Shown: in pieces, positions 13,362-23,179 of the stretch | Numbering within the stretch: the first letter of the stretch is position 1 | Layout of the letters: each line of letters opens with the position of its first letter | Source of the DNA: Strigamia acuminata | Lineage: Eukaryota > Arthropoda > Chilopoda > Geophilomorpha > Linotaeniidae | Assembly: GCA_949358305.1 (NCBI GenBank) | Contig: OX442314.1 | Coordinates: 17,105,060 to 17,169,059 of the forward strand | Direction: 5' to 3' | DNA length: 64,000 nt | The notes under the pieces: generated by a model | Told to the model about the DNA's origin: nothing | The model's input: the letters and a program-made list of their open reading frames with translations, nothing else | The model's database searches: none | Translations under genes and position numbers: made by a program

Positions 13362-13882
13362 GGCAACACTAATCAAATATATGTTAAATCAGTTTCAGTT
13401 TCTATTTATTATTACATATTTACTTTACCTAGTCACAATCCATTACACTTAAATCTTAAACGAACAATTGGAATTTTTATTTCCCAGAAGAAGCAGAATT
13501 TAAAATAGAATTCAAAGAAACGGGACTGATCTGACTCTACCCTCTCAGGCCTAGCGGACGACAGAACGTTTAGCAAGTGGGGAAGCACTAAAACCCGAAT
13601 TTTAAGAAAGGTCTTAACTACGTCTATGCTTTCAGAATAATAATAAGATTTTTATCTCCTCTTTTTGTATTATAATTTCAAATAAATAAAAATATTAAAA
13701 GTATTATTATTATATAAAACTATCATCGAGCTGTTTTGAATATCTTTCCTGAAATTATGGCAATTTCCAAAGCGTATCACATTGTAGGGTGGCCAATTGT
13801 GATCTCGTAAAGTCTCGTGCATTCACCTTGTTGTGGAGTTGCAAAAGTGGTTAGTTGTGTTTTGAAATTTGGATGTCTGTAA
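13362..13882. promoter_or_regulatory. Divergent region between Marf and SSU72
   Basis: These 521 bases separate head-to-head starts. An acceptor-like TTTGATTAG lies just upstream of the Marf ATG, so a 5' UTR intron is likely. No other gene or clear core promoter motif was seen. Confidence 0.4.
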
Positions 13883-14735
13883 ATGCCACAAGATTTGAAG
13901 ATTGCTGTTGTATGCTCCAGCAATCAAAACAGGAGCATGGAGGCACACGCCTTTCTAAGGTTTTTAAATCTTCTGTGCTAATTTAAACTCAATTTGTTAA
14001 TTTTAATCGTCTATGTTTTTCTTTTTCTTTTTTTAGCAAAAAGGGATTTCGTGTTCGATCATTTGGCACAGGTGACAGAGTAAAGTTGCCAGGGCCAGCT
14101 CCAGATCGACCAAATGCGTACGAGTTTAGCGTTACTTACGAAGAAATGTATCAAGATCTTCTCTCCAAAGACAAAAATTTGTAACACCGATTAATCTATT
14201 TTGTGATTAATTCTGAGATGTTTTTGATGTTGTTTTCGTTATTTCAGATACACCCAAAATGGAATTTTGTACATGTTGGATAGAAATCGAAGAATTAAAC
14301 CAAAACCAGAAAAATTTCAAACATCTCATGACAAGTTTGATATTGTCGTAGCATGTGAAGAACGGGTTTACGATCAAATTATAGAAGGTGATTTTCATAC
14401 CGAAATAGTTAATTGAGTGCAGACTTATTTTTATTTTCTATTTTTAGAATTGGAAAATAGAGAACCTCAAGATAATACACCCGTTCATGTCATTAATATA
14501 GACATTCAAGATAATCACGAAGAAGCGACAATTGGTGCTTTTCAGATATGTGAATTGGTTACCAGGGTACACACACACACACACACAAATTGTTTAGAAT
14601 TAAATAAATAACGTTAAGAAATTGTTTTTTCAGATGTCCGAAAGTGACGACTTGGACAATTACATTGATGATATCATTCAAGAATTTGAGACAAAAAACC
14701 AGCGTCCAGTTTTGCATACCGTTCAATTTTATTAA
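13883..14735 (+). CDS. Ssu72: SSU72, RNA polymerase II C-terminal-domain phosphatase
   Basis: Five exons (13883-13959, 14037-14180, 14248-14387, 14448-14566, 14634-14735) join in phase to give 193 residues, against 194 in human SSU72. The catalytic CX5R loop is at the start (VCSSNQNRSMEAH), with the cysteine nucleophile and arginine present. FGTGDRVKLPGPAPDRPN, FDIVVACEERVYDQIIEEL, HVINIDIQDNHEEATIGAF and the C-terminal PVLHTVQFY all match the family. SSU72 removes phosphate from Ser5 and Ser7 of the CTD repeats in the nucleus and works with the cleavage and polyadenylation machinery. The fourth intron begins with an AC dinucleotide run directly at its donor. The gene converges on LSG1, with stops 39 bases apart. 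Confidence 0.97.
14568..14588. repeat. (AC)n microsatellite at a splice donor
   Basis: About ten AC units start inside the GT donor of the last SSU72 intron. Length variation here would alter the donor surroundings. Confidence 0.85.
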
Positions 14736-14743
14736 ATTGATTC

Positions 14744-14749
14744 AATAAA
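14744..14749 (+). terminator. SSU72 polyadenylation signal (AATAAA)
   Basis: A canonical AATAAA starts nine bases after the SSU72 stop codon and 26 bases before the LSG1 stop. The cleaved SSU72 mRNA would run into the LSG1 coding end. Confidence 0.6.
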
Positions 14750-14770
14750 ACAGATTTCAAATTCAGTCAA

Positions 14771-14776
14771 TTTATT
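14771..14776 (-). terminator. AATAAA overlapping the LSG1 stop codon
   Basis: On the minus strand the LSG1 stop (TAA at 14777-14775) overlaps an AATAAA. A second minus-strand AATAAA at 14733-14728 overlaps the SSU72 stop. Either gives a tiny 3' UTR; the second implies overlapping mRNAs. Confidence 0.45.
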
Positions 14777-17058
14777 ATTGGTCCAAATGAGAAAATTTCT
14801 TCGCTAATTTCGTCCGTTTATTTTTATTGTAATGCTTTTTCCACGGTTTGTGCGTTCCATCTTCACGAGACTGGGGATTTTGGACAAGTTTATTGCTCTT
14901 TATGTGGCCAGACAAATTGATTTGACTAAAAAATGAATCCAAGTCATCTGGCGATGAACTACGAATCTGGAAAAAGTTAACATATATTTAATTTAAAAAA
15001 AAAAAAAAAACTTACGGTAATTCCGTTTATTTTTATACCTCGTGTAATTCTGGTGGTGGCGGAAAAAGGTGATAATCGTCTTGATTTATGTCGGGTGGAC
15101 CGTGGCAGTACAATAATTTACCCTAAGAAAAAACACCGACATTCGAAAGATGATAAATAAAATTTCAAATTTCAAAATTTCATTTTTCTTACATTAATAT
15201 AATCCTTAAGCACATAACGAGAAGACCGGGCTTCATCAGGTAATCCTCTCTGTGTTGTATACCCACGCGTTACTGTTCAAATCAAATAGATTTTTAATGG
15301 AAAAATACATCGATACGATAACTTACGTGCATAAGTTTGAAGTAATTTGTGACAATCTTTCAGATACATCGCTTCTTGAGTTTGTTGTAATCGAAATCCA
15401 TAAATGTTTTCCAAAACATGGATTGGAATTCGTGATACCATGTATTTAACATTAAGAAAGATAGTAAAATTAAAAAAATCTTACAATTAAAAAAATTATA
15501 TAGAAAGGATATCAAATTAATTGAAGGAACATAATCGGTCAATTGATCAATCGATAAAGTGCCCCCAAGAACGAGATCTGATTTGCTGTTCACTATGGAA
15601 GGCATCACCAAACCAGGACAATCACAAACGCGTACTTCTGGTTCAATAAAAAATGTCTGTTGGCCAAACAAATTTAAAGAGTCAATAAATAATCTCTAAA
15701 CAATTTTATTTTTTACCTGGAAATGTTTGGTTTTACCCGGAGTGACAGATGTGCTAACTCTTTTCGTTCCAAGTAAAGCATTCACTACGGAACTCTTCCC
15801 AACATTCGGGTATCCAATCTTAAGCAGATTCCACCATTAGTATTAAAAACCTGCAGGATATTTTAAAGCACTCACAAAGCCCAACGTTAAAGTTGAATTT
15901 TCTGATTTATAGCAATCTCTTAAATGATCAATTAATTGTTTTCGGCCTAACATTAAGCCGTCACCGTCCTCTTGACCTTCCTTCAATAAAAAATCAAAAT
16001 CAGTATCAAAATAATAACAAAAGATTTCAATCTTACAAGCTGAAGAAGTGCGGAAAAAAAAGCACATTTGATTCCTTGCTGCTCGAAATAATCGGCCCAC
16101 GTTTGTCTTTGCGTTTCGGTCAGCAGATCTGATTTGTTGACTAAAACTGTGCTTCGTTTCGATGGATCCACTTCTTGCAAATATTTCTCCAAATCAGTTG
16201 AAAAGTATAGCAACGGATTACGAGCATCTACGATTTGTATCACAACATCACTAAAGAAAAAGATAAATCGTTTCATCATCAAGTTCAAAAAGAAATTAAT
16301 TTAATCGTACCTTTCGTCAACTACGTGCCATAACTGACGCCATAACTCAAAATTTTTCTCGAACGGAGTTAACACTATATCCGCGTGTTCCTGCAAACTG
16401 TAAAAATTATTTCAGTCGAAAACTATTAACGAACTTTTAAAGCCCCAAACTGTTCCTCTTACTCAGCCAAATCACGTCGCCAATCCATAAAAGAAGAAAA
16501 TTCCAATTGGTGATATTCTACAGCACTCATATCTTCACTCCACTTGGGCCTACACAGAAATAACATTATAAAAACGTTTGAAAAAGATTTAAAATGATGT
16601 CATACTTTCGGGGAATGGGCAGAGATTCAGTTTTAGATGTTAATGCATTTTCTCCGGTGTATCCATAAGCTGGTAGAACAAAAATAACATCATCTCGTTC
16701 TAAAATAAAATAAAATTTATTAATTAAAGTTACGCGCAATTCTTTAAGTCATAATCCACGGATGGGTTATTAACCTTCAAACTCTTTGCTGGCAGCTTGA
16801 GCAGTACACAGGAATTCATCTAGTTGTTTATTTTCTGTTATAGAATTAGGTGTTGGTAATGCTTCCCCAGTTGGTGCTATCTGTGTATTAATTCATAATT
16901 TAAAGTTAAGAAACTTACAAGGACACTTTATTCCGATTACTATTGTAACTTACAATAACCAACTCCTTATTTTTCAATCGTCTCTGTTTTTCTCTCGTTT
17001 TCTTATCTCTCACTAAACTCTTTCCCAAATTTATTCCGTTTTTCGATACACTAGCCAT
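14775..17058 (-). CDS. Lsg1: LSG1, large-subunit GTPase 1 (circularly permuted GTPase)
   Basis: The coding exons run from ATG at 17058 (exons 16954-17058 and 16775-16880, then several more) to TAA at 14775. LSG1 releases NMD3 from the 60S ribosomal subunit in the cytoplasm. The GTPase motifs are in circularly permuted order: G4 VNKSDLL first, near 16,130, then G1 GYPNVGKSSVVNALLG near 15,800, then G3 CDCPGLVMPS near 15,610. Flanking matches include QIVDARNPLLYFSTDLEKYL, TPGKTKHFQ and the basic C-terminus KPWKKHYNKNKR. The segment between G4 and G1 is only about 45 residues, without the long acidic insertion of the human protein. The two N-terminal exons and the motif-bearing ones were followed by phase; smaller exons around 14,900-15,550 and 16,300-16,600 were not all fixed. 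Confidence 0.93.
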
Positions 17059-17215
17059 TTTGTAAACTCAAAACCACGTTTATTAATGATGGCAGCTGGG
17101 CAGCTTCCTTCAAGTCGAGCCTACTAGGAATCTCTTAGTCGACTTTTGCACACCCTAACGGTGATTTTAAAAACGACTAATTTCAAACTTCGAATTCCAA
17201 ATCCAAGATTAATAA

Positions 17216-17221
17216 TTTATT
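17216..17221 (-). terminator. Candidate polyadenylation signal for the CDCA3-like gene (AATAAA)
   Basis: Minus-strand AATAAA lies about 55 bases after the stop of the CDCA3-like gene and upstream of the LSG1 start. It suits a short 3' UTR. Confidence 0.45.
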
Positions 17222-17275
17222 TACCACAAAATTACAACTTTCAAATAAAATAGATATTATTTTTTATTCGTCATT

Positions 17276-17743
17276 TTAAAGAAATCTTTTCATCGCATCA
17301 TTTTCTGTTCCTGAGTCCTCAACTTCACGTTCCGCCGGCTTCTTGACAGTCACATCACGTTCTTTGGTGAACACATCATCTGTTCAAAACAGCGATGGGG
17401 GGGAATAAGGTTTTATTTTCAACTAAAACTATATCTGTTCTTGAAAATCACAATATTTTAGCGAGACTTACCGAGCGATGTCACTATGGGATCTTTAATT
17501 CCGTACAATAATCGACGAGGATTTTGATCCGGTGTTTGCTCTACCTAATTTCGGAAGTCGATTTTATCTCTATTTTAATTTAATAGTGAAATAGTTAGCA
17601 GTTACTTGAATCGGAGTGCGCACGATTTCCACGGTTGGCGATCGGGGATCCACGTTGAGAACGCGACTGGCCATTTCAGAATTCGCAATATGCGATTCAC
17701 CAGTAACCTTAATATCCCTTACTTTGCTAGTTGTTACACCCAT
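17276..17743 (-). CDS. Small CDCA3/TOME-1-like protein
   Basis: Three exons (17606-17743, 17472-17544, 17276-17379) join in phase to give 104 residues. The motif NVDPRSPTVEIVRTPIQVEQTP matches, from memory, the conserved core of vertebrate CDCA3 (DPRSP...RTPIQVE). In vertebrates CDCA3 is a cell-cycle protein that promotes WEE1 turnover through SCF ubiquitin ligase and is itself an APC/C substrate. Both proteins start MGxxxS, a pattern that can be N-myristoylated; here it is MGVTTS. At 104 residues this is far shorter than the human protein of about 268. The rest (KPAEREVEDSGTENDAMKRFL) is charged and looks disordered. No KEN box is evident. It lies 217 bases from LSG1 on the same strand. Orthology is plausible but rests on one motif. 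Confidence 0.7.
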
Positions 17744-19199
17744 GTCTTAAAACGACTCAAAAACGAACAAAATTCGACAAAATGATTTTTTTAGAAAAAA
17801 GGCCCGACGGTTCTTAATCCATAACAAAACACGAGCAAACGGCTCTTCCTACTTGGCGCCATCGACGGCAGCGCCACACACTATTTGCGGCTAACAAAAA
17901 CGAGTGTAAGAGCGCTTCATCTAAGAGAAAAACTTATCGATTAGAGGGTTAAAGATGAGTGAACACTCGAGCGTTGATCCGATTAAAATATTATTCTTAT
18001 ATATTTTTTTTAATTTAAAAAGAAATTATTAAACAAAAGAAAATAATGAAGAAAATAAAAAATTAAATGAAAAGTTTTTGTTTTTTTTATTTCCTACCGC
18101 CGTCTATGCCACAAAACACGTCGAGTTCTGTAATTTCTATACACATACATATGACAGGACGAAATGATACATTTTCTAACATGGTAATTTAGCAGTATTG
18201 ATGATTATTTTTTTTTGTTTACTACCAAAAGTCAAAGTAAAGAAAAAAGCGCCCAATAGGGTGCACGGATTATTTGTTCAAAGGACTACTAAATAATTTC
18301 ACATAAATCGCAGGAAGACCTATCTGATTTTTCAGATTTAATTTAAAAAACGAAAAACGTAAAACAAAAAAAAACAAAAAACAAATTAAAAATTTTTTTT
18401 TGGAAATCCCAGTTTCAATAAAGTCTATCAGGTACTAACAAGAATAAAAAATAAAATGAAAAACTTTGTAAAAAGTAACGTGTAAAAATATTTTCAAAAT
18501 CGAACATGTAAAATGAAAAGGCAAAAGCAGAAAAAGCCCACGTATTTACGTATACGCACGCACACATACGGTACAGACGAAAATCTACAAACAACGTCTC
18601 TAAATATCGTTAGTATGCAAAATAAAAGTAAATGATACAATTTTGCATAAGATTGCATCAACATGTACATTCCAATATGGCAGGTAATTTAAGTAGAGTA
18701 CATTGAAAAAATACATACAAAGTTTTGCATCACAGTAGATTCGGTTACATCTAAAGATACGTATACAAAGAAAGAGCCCAGTCTAAAAGGAGCTAACGGG
18801 TTATATCAGGGAGGAGAAAGGAGGACACGACACGGGCGCCTCAAAGATCATGATCGACGGAGTCCAATCGCAACTGAATCCAAGATCGAATCGAATCGAA
18901 TCAATCGAATTAAAGTGTAAACGCAACAAACAACTGTGTCACAACTCAAATAGATATCCTTGCATCTATCTAACATCCGAAACCACATGACAGTTGACCG
19001 TAAGAAAAAACGCAAACTGCCAGTCGTAAACTCGTAATTTGATTGAGGCCAAAGGCACAGGCCAACGCCGACGCCGACGCCACCCGCCATTCCCTGCCGC
19101 CCGTCTGCTTCATCGCTGTACGCACGGACGCAGCACGGACATTGCTACGAACGCAGCGATGGACGCGGGCGGCTTATCACAGCTGAAGTTTGCGACATT
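17744..19199. other. Non-coding: promoter of the CDCA3-like gene and 3' UTR or spacer of the zinc-finger locus
   Basis: No gene was found. The left part must hold the promoter of the minus-strand CDCA3-like gene. The right part, AT-rich with A and T homopolymers, probably carries the 3' UTR of zinc-finger array B, which ends at 19200. A short AATCG repeat lies near 18,890-18,920. Confidence 0.5.
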
Positions 19200-19534
19200 T
19201 CACAAATTTTGTTGGTGTTGCTGGTGTTGTTCGTGTTGCTGATGAGGATGATGCTGGTGTTGATCGTGTTGCGAGTGATGGTGTTGGGATGACAAGTGTG
19301 CGCCCAGATTCAGAGGACCCGGTGGAGGTCCGGCTGTTGCTAGAGCCACGTGGTTGTCGTCGTTGGCGGAAATTCCGTTGTTGGTGGCACCCGAAGAAGC
19401 GGCGGCGACGGCAGCGGCGGCTGCCAAAATCGACTCCCGTTCCCTCCGCTCCGCGGCCGCTCGACTAAGCACGTACTGCGCAGCAAACTGATGCTTGGGA
19501 TCCATGCGCATGTGTTCCATGTGACTCAACAAAC
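19200..19534 (-). CDS. Array B final exon with His/Gln-rich C-terminus
   Basis: CTCGCAG acceptor to TGA at 19200-19202. It opens GLLSHMEHMRMDPKHQFAAQ, continues YVLSRAAAERRERES and an alanine run (ILAAAAAVAAASS), and ends in a histidine/glutamine-rich tail (SQHHHSQHDQHQHHPHQQ and on). From the start at 27577 the protein would be 441 residues; from shared upstream exons at least 607. Similar insect C2H2 proteins exist (jim or dati kind, from uncertain memory), so no symbol is given. Low-complexity repeats at the end make this stretch prone to length variation. Confidence 0.85.
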
Positions 19535-19610
19535 CTGCGAGAGTTACAAGGATCGAAACGCTGACCCCTCGACTCGGACACACCCCCTCCAAACATCATC
19601 ATCCACTCAC

Positions 19611-19778
19611 CTGACTCCTGAGTGAAGACGCTCTGGCACACGCTGCACGGCCACATTCGCAGCGGGGACGCCATACTCGACGTTTCGGGATGACTGGCTA
19701 TGTGTTTACGTAAAGAACCTTCGTTCACGTAAGTCTTCCCGCATACTGGACATGGATGATTGGCCATACGACGTTTGC
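19611..19778 (-). CDS. Array B exon 4: one and a half C2H2 fingers
   Basis: GGTTTAG acceptor, GTGAGT donor, phase 1 to 1. It encodes KRRMANHPCPVCGKTYVNEG SLRKHIASH split over two phrases, then MWPCSVCQSVFTQES. The last finger is completed in the final exon by LLSHMEH, with a shortened His spacing (HMEH). Confidence 0.85.
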
Positions 19779-22757
19779 CTAAACCGAGAAATAAAGCTAA
19801 GAAGAACAAAAACACTCAAAACTCTCAAGTAGGGCTAAAGTCAAATCATCAACTCTCCCGCTCGCTCGCTAGCTCGCCTCGCCTCGCCTCGCCTTTCCCG
19901 CGCTTCCAACTTTTCTTTCGCATTGCACGGATTTCCAATTCCTCTTCTAGCTTGTCAGTGTATACACTTACCTTGCTTCGCTACAGTTAATATAAAAATG
20001 CAATGACAGAAAACTGCACTTACGAGTTACGCACTCTATATACATCTATATCTATATCTATTGTAATACATATTAACACATTCACGGCTATACGCATTTA
20101 CACTTTAGGCATATATACTTGTACTTTCACTCATTCGCTCATTCAGTTCTTATTTGTGTTGTAAATTGAGTGTGTGTTCTTCACTGTGATATAAAAGAAC
20201 CCTTTGAGCGAACGCACTGAAAAAGGACAAGGAAAGGAATTAGGAAACCGCGCCTACTGTTCTCGTTTAACAAACTCGAATTCTAATTCCAAGCACTCAA
20301 ATTGAGATTTTGTTTTTTTGCAAAAGAATGGTAATAAAATATATACCGTGTATATATATATATACTATACATAAGTAACTGCACTAAAAGTAAAATATAA
20401 ATAGAAAACGAATAGATGTTTATGGGACTCAAATGCGGGGGACTCAAAGGGTTCCTCCTCCAGTGAGTCGGAATCACAGCACAATCGCTCAACCGGTTAT
20501 TTCCTTTTTAAAATCATTTTTTATTTCAATAATAATTGCAAGTCAAAAAAAATGGAACATTGTTTTTTTTGTTTCGTCATCAGTTTACAGTAAAATTGGA
20601 TTAATTAATTAATTAATTAATTTTTAATTTACAGCAGATTGAACACTGCATTAGTCAACTACAAAAACCAACTGCGCCCTCAAAGTGCCTTCCGCCATAT
20701 TTGATACACACAAATTACACTAATATTTTGTATATAATAATTATATTATTATTATATATATAAAAAAAGAATATCTTGTTTCGACAACTACCACTTATCA
20801 ATCGATTAACCTAAGTGAGAGACGAGGGCGCGACATATTTGAGTGATGAGGTAGTAGACAAAGTGAACCACCCAAAATCGAGCGAGGAACTCATGGCACC
20901 GAGGAACAAAACTCGCCACAAAAATGCAAAAAACCAGACACACATTCCTGAATTTGAGCAGAAAAGCAACACCGTAGTCGCCATTTTTCGTTTTCTTTAG
21001 TTTTTTTGTTTGTTTCTTTTTATCCAAAAAACTATTCTACTTAGGAACATGATAGTCATAGTCAGTAGTTTGTTTATTGCCACACACACACACAAGAGTG
21101 TCTTTTTGTTTTAATTTTTCAAAATGTCTTGTCCTCGACTTCAGATTTCAAAAAATGTAAAATGTTTTAAATTTAAAAAAAGAAATCTTTTAAAATAAAA
21201 TAAGAAAAAAAAAGACTAATTATTAAAAGAAATAATAATAATAATAATAATAATAATGATAATAATAATAATAATAATAATATTAAAAATAAGAAAGAAA
21301 ATAAAACAAATAGAGGTCAATTGGGACGAAATGATAAATTGTCAGGCAGGCGAGTGACTTTCGGTGCCCAATTTTATTATTTTGTTTTAATATATATATA
21401 TACATATAATATACTGTATCTTTATATTTTGATTGATTCATTTTTTTTCAAAATGTTTTTAACAACAATTTTTATTTTTAAATATTTTGATTTATTTTTA
21501 ATTCATAAATTTTTAACTTTTCAAGTTGCTTATAACTCTAATTTGGACAGCACTATTCAAAATTGGGCTGCCGTTTTTGATATGATATTAATAAGGAACG
21601 TGGTAGTGGATGGTGATGATTTAAAACTAATTTCTTTTTAAATTACAGTAAAACAAATAAAACAAATATAACAAATAAAACAAATAAAAATAAAAATAAA
21701 AAATTAAACAAAAAAAAACAACAACAAATAAAGCAAATAAAGAATAAACAAAAAGTAATTAATATTTATATATAGTTAAAGATAAGATATGGATATTATA
21801 TGATCGTATACTGGGGGAAAAGAGTTGAGCAACGCGCACATGGCGTCCGCACGAACACTTTGGCATTGTTCGATCATCAAAAACTGATCAACACATTGGT
21901 ATACATACCGGAAGCAAGTTCAAATTAGTCAAGGCGGTATATATATAATAATACATTATTATATATAGATATATATATATATATATATTTATATATTTTT
22001 TAATATAAGTTTGCGACTGCAGCCACTCCCCAATGAGTATACAAATGACCAACATTTGAGTCCCATAAGCAAAAAAATGTACAAACATCAGGTGCAAATG
22101 ACCAGCGCCAAAATCGAAAAGAAAATAAGTAAAATTAATTTTTTGTTTCTTTCAAAAAAAGAGTGGGGGCGAAAAATGTCAACAACGACAACGTCATTAT
22201 TATTAAGTGAAAAGAGAGAGAGAGAGTTTGCAGAGTCAAGGTGACAAACAGAGAAAGTTCGAGACAGAATAAGTTGTACTGACACAGGACAGGACAAAGG
22301 ACCTTTTGAGTGCTTGTTACATAGGAAATAAATATGTAAAAAAGAAAAGAAATCACGGCAATGTCCTGTTTGATCTTTTAGAAAGACGGACGAATACTTG
22401 TTTAAATTTCTATTTGATTAGTGTCCGATTTGCCTACGACCGATATCGGTGAGCATAAATGGCGCGGAGTACGGGGAATATGAGTGGTGTTAAAGGGGTG
22501 AAAGGTAAGACGGGTTCTAGGTGAACGGGAGGACGGAGAAAGATAAAGAGAGAAAGGAAGTCACTGGTGGATGGGGGGCTCGCCTGCCTGGGCATCTGGG
22601 GCCCCCGTGACGTAAGATTACAAGTTCAAGAAGGAGGGGCCAGTGGACAGAGGTGGAGGCGGCAAAGGCAGTGGCCTTGCCGGCGGATGCGGAGGAAGGA
22701 GGGGAAATGCGCGGGCGTGGGTGTGGCCGCCACCCCCTCTCTTGCGGGCTCTCTTAC
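19779..22757 (-). other. Array B intron (3 kb)
   Basis: Low-complexity intron with a TTAA repeat (20,601-20,622), an AAT repeat (21,231-21,283), AT-dinucleotide runs (20,348-20,365, 21,968-21,992) and a short GA run (22,215-22,226). The donor-proximal side holds the possible read-through C-terminus (to 22618). No RNA gene was found. Confidence 0.6.
21231..21283. repeat. (AAT)n microsatellite
   Basis: About 17 trinucleotide units, interrupted once by ATG. It lies in an array B intron. Confidence 0.9.
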
Positions 22758-22890
22758 TTGCGACCCCGGTGGCATTAGGATCCTTGTGAGCTGTGCGCAT
22801 ATGATCCATCAGTGCTTCACTCCCGAGAAACATCTTGTGGCACATGGGACACGATTGCGAATTTTGACCGCCAATGAGAGCTGCGTGTTG
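22758..22890 (-). CDS. Array B exon 3: one C2H2 finger
   Basis: GAAAACAG acceptor, GTAAGA donor, phase 0 to 1. It reads QHAALIGGQNSQSCPMCHKM, FLGSEALMDHMRTAH and KDPNATGVA. Reading through the donor instead extends the frame to a stop at 22618 with a basic then proline-rich tail, a possible alternative end. Confidence 0.85.
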
Positions 22891-22994
22891 CTGTTTTCGT
22901 GAAGAAGCAAATAAGAAATGGTCATCATTAACACCGCGTTTCAATTTCAAGTAGGTACAATATTTGCTTCATTAAATTCCTTCTAAGTTCTAAC

Positions 22995-23179
22995 CTTGGA
23001 AGTATGTGTGCGCAGGCTGCTCTCAGAGGCGAAACCTTTGCCGCAAATAGAGCAGTGGAAGGGTCTATTCTTGGATCTTTCTACTTGGCTGTCGTGATTT
23101 CGAAGATGTTGTTGTAAGTTGGACAGCTGGATAAAGGCGCGTCCACATTCTGGTAAATGGCATTTGTAAGGTCGTTCTC
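22995..23179 (-). CDS. Array B exon 2: two C2H2 fingers
   Basis: TTTCACAG acceptor, GTTAGA donor, phase 1 to 0. It reads [19 protein letters not shown] then [10 protein letters not shown], followed by [19 protein letters not shown] and RTHTSK. The last finger gains its second histidine from the next exon (SK joined to QH), so another finger is split by an intron. Confidence 0.88.

Noticed and set aside
20843-20860. let-7-like string (TGAGGTAGTAG)
   Set aside because: Only the first 11 bases match the mature let-7 form and no hairpin partner lies nearby.
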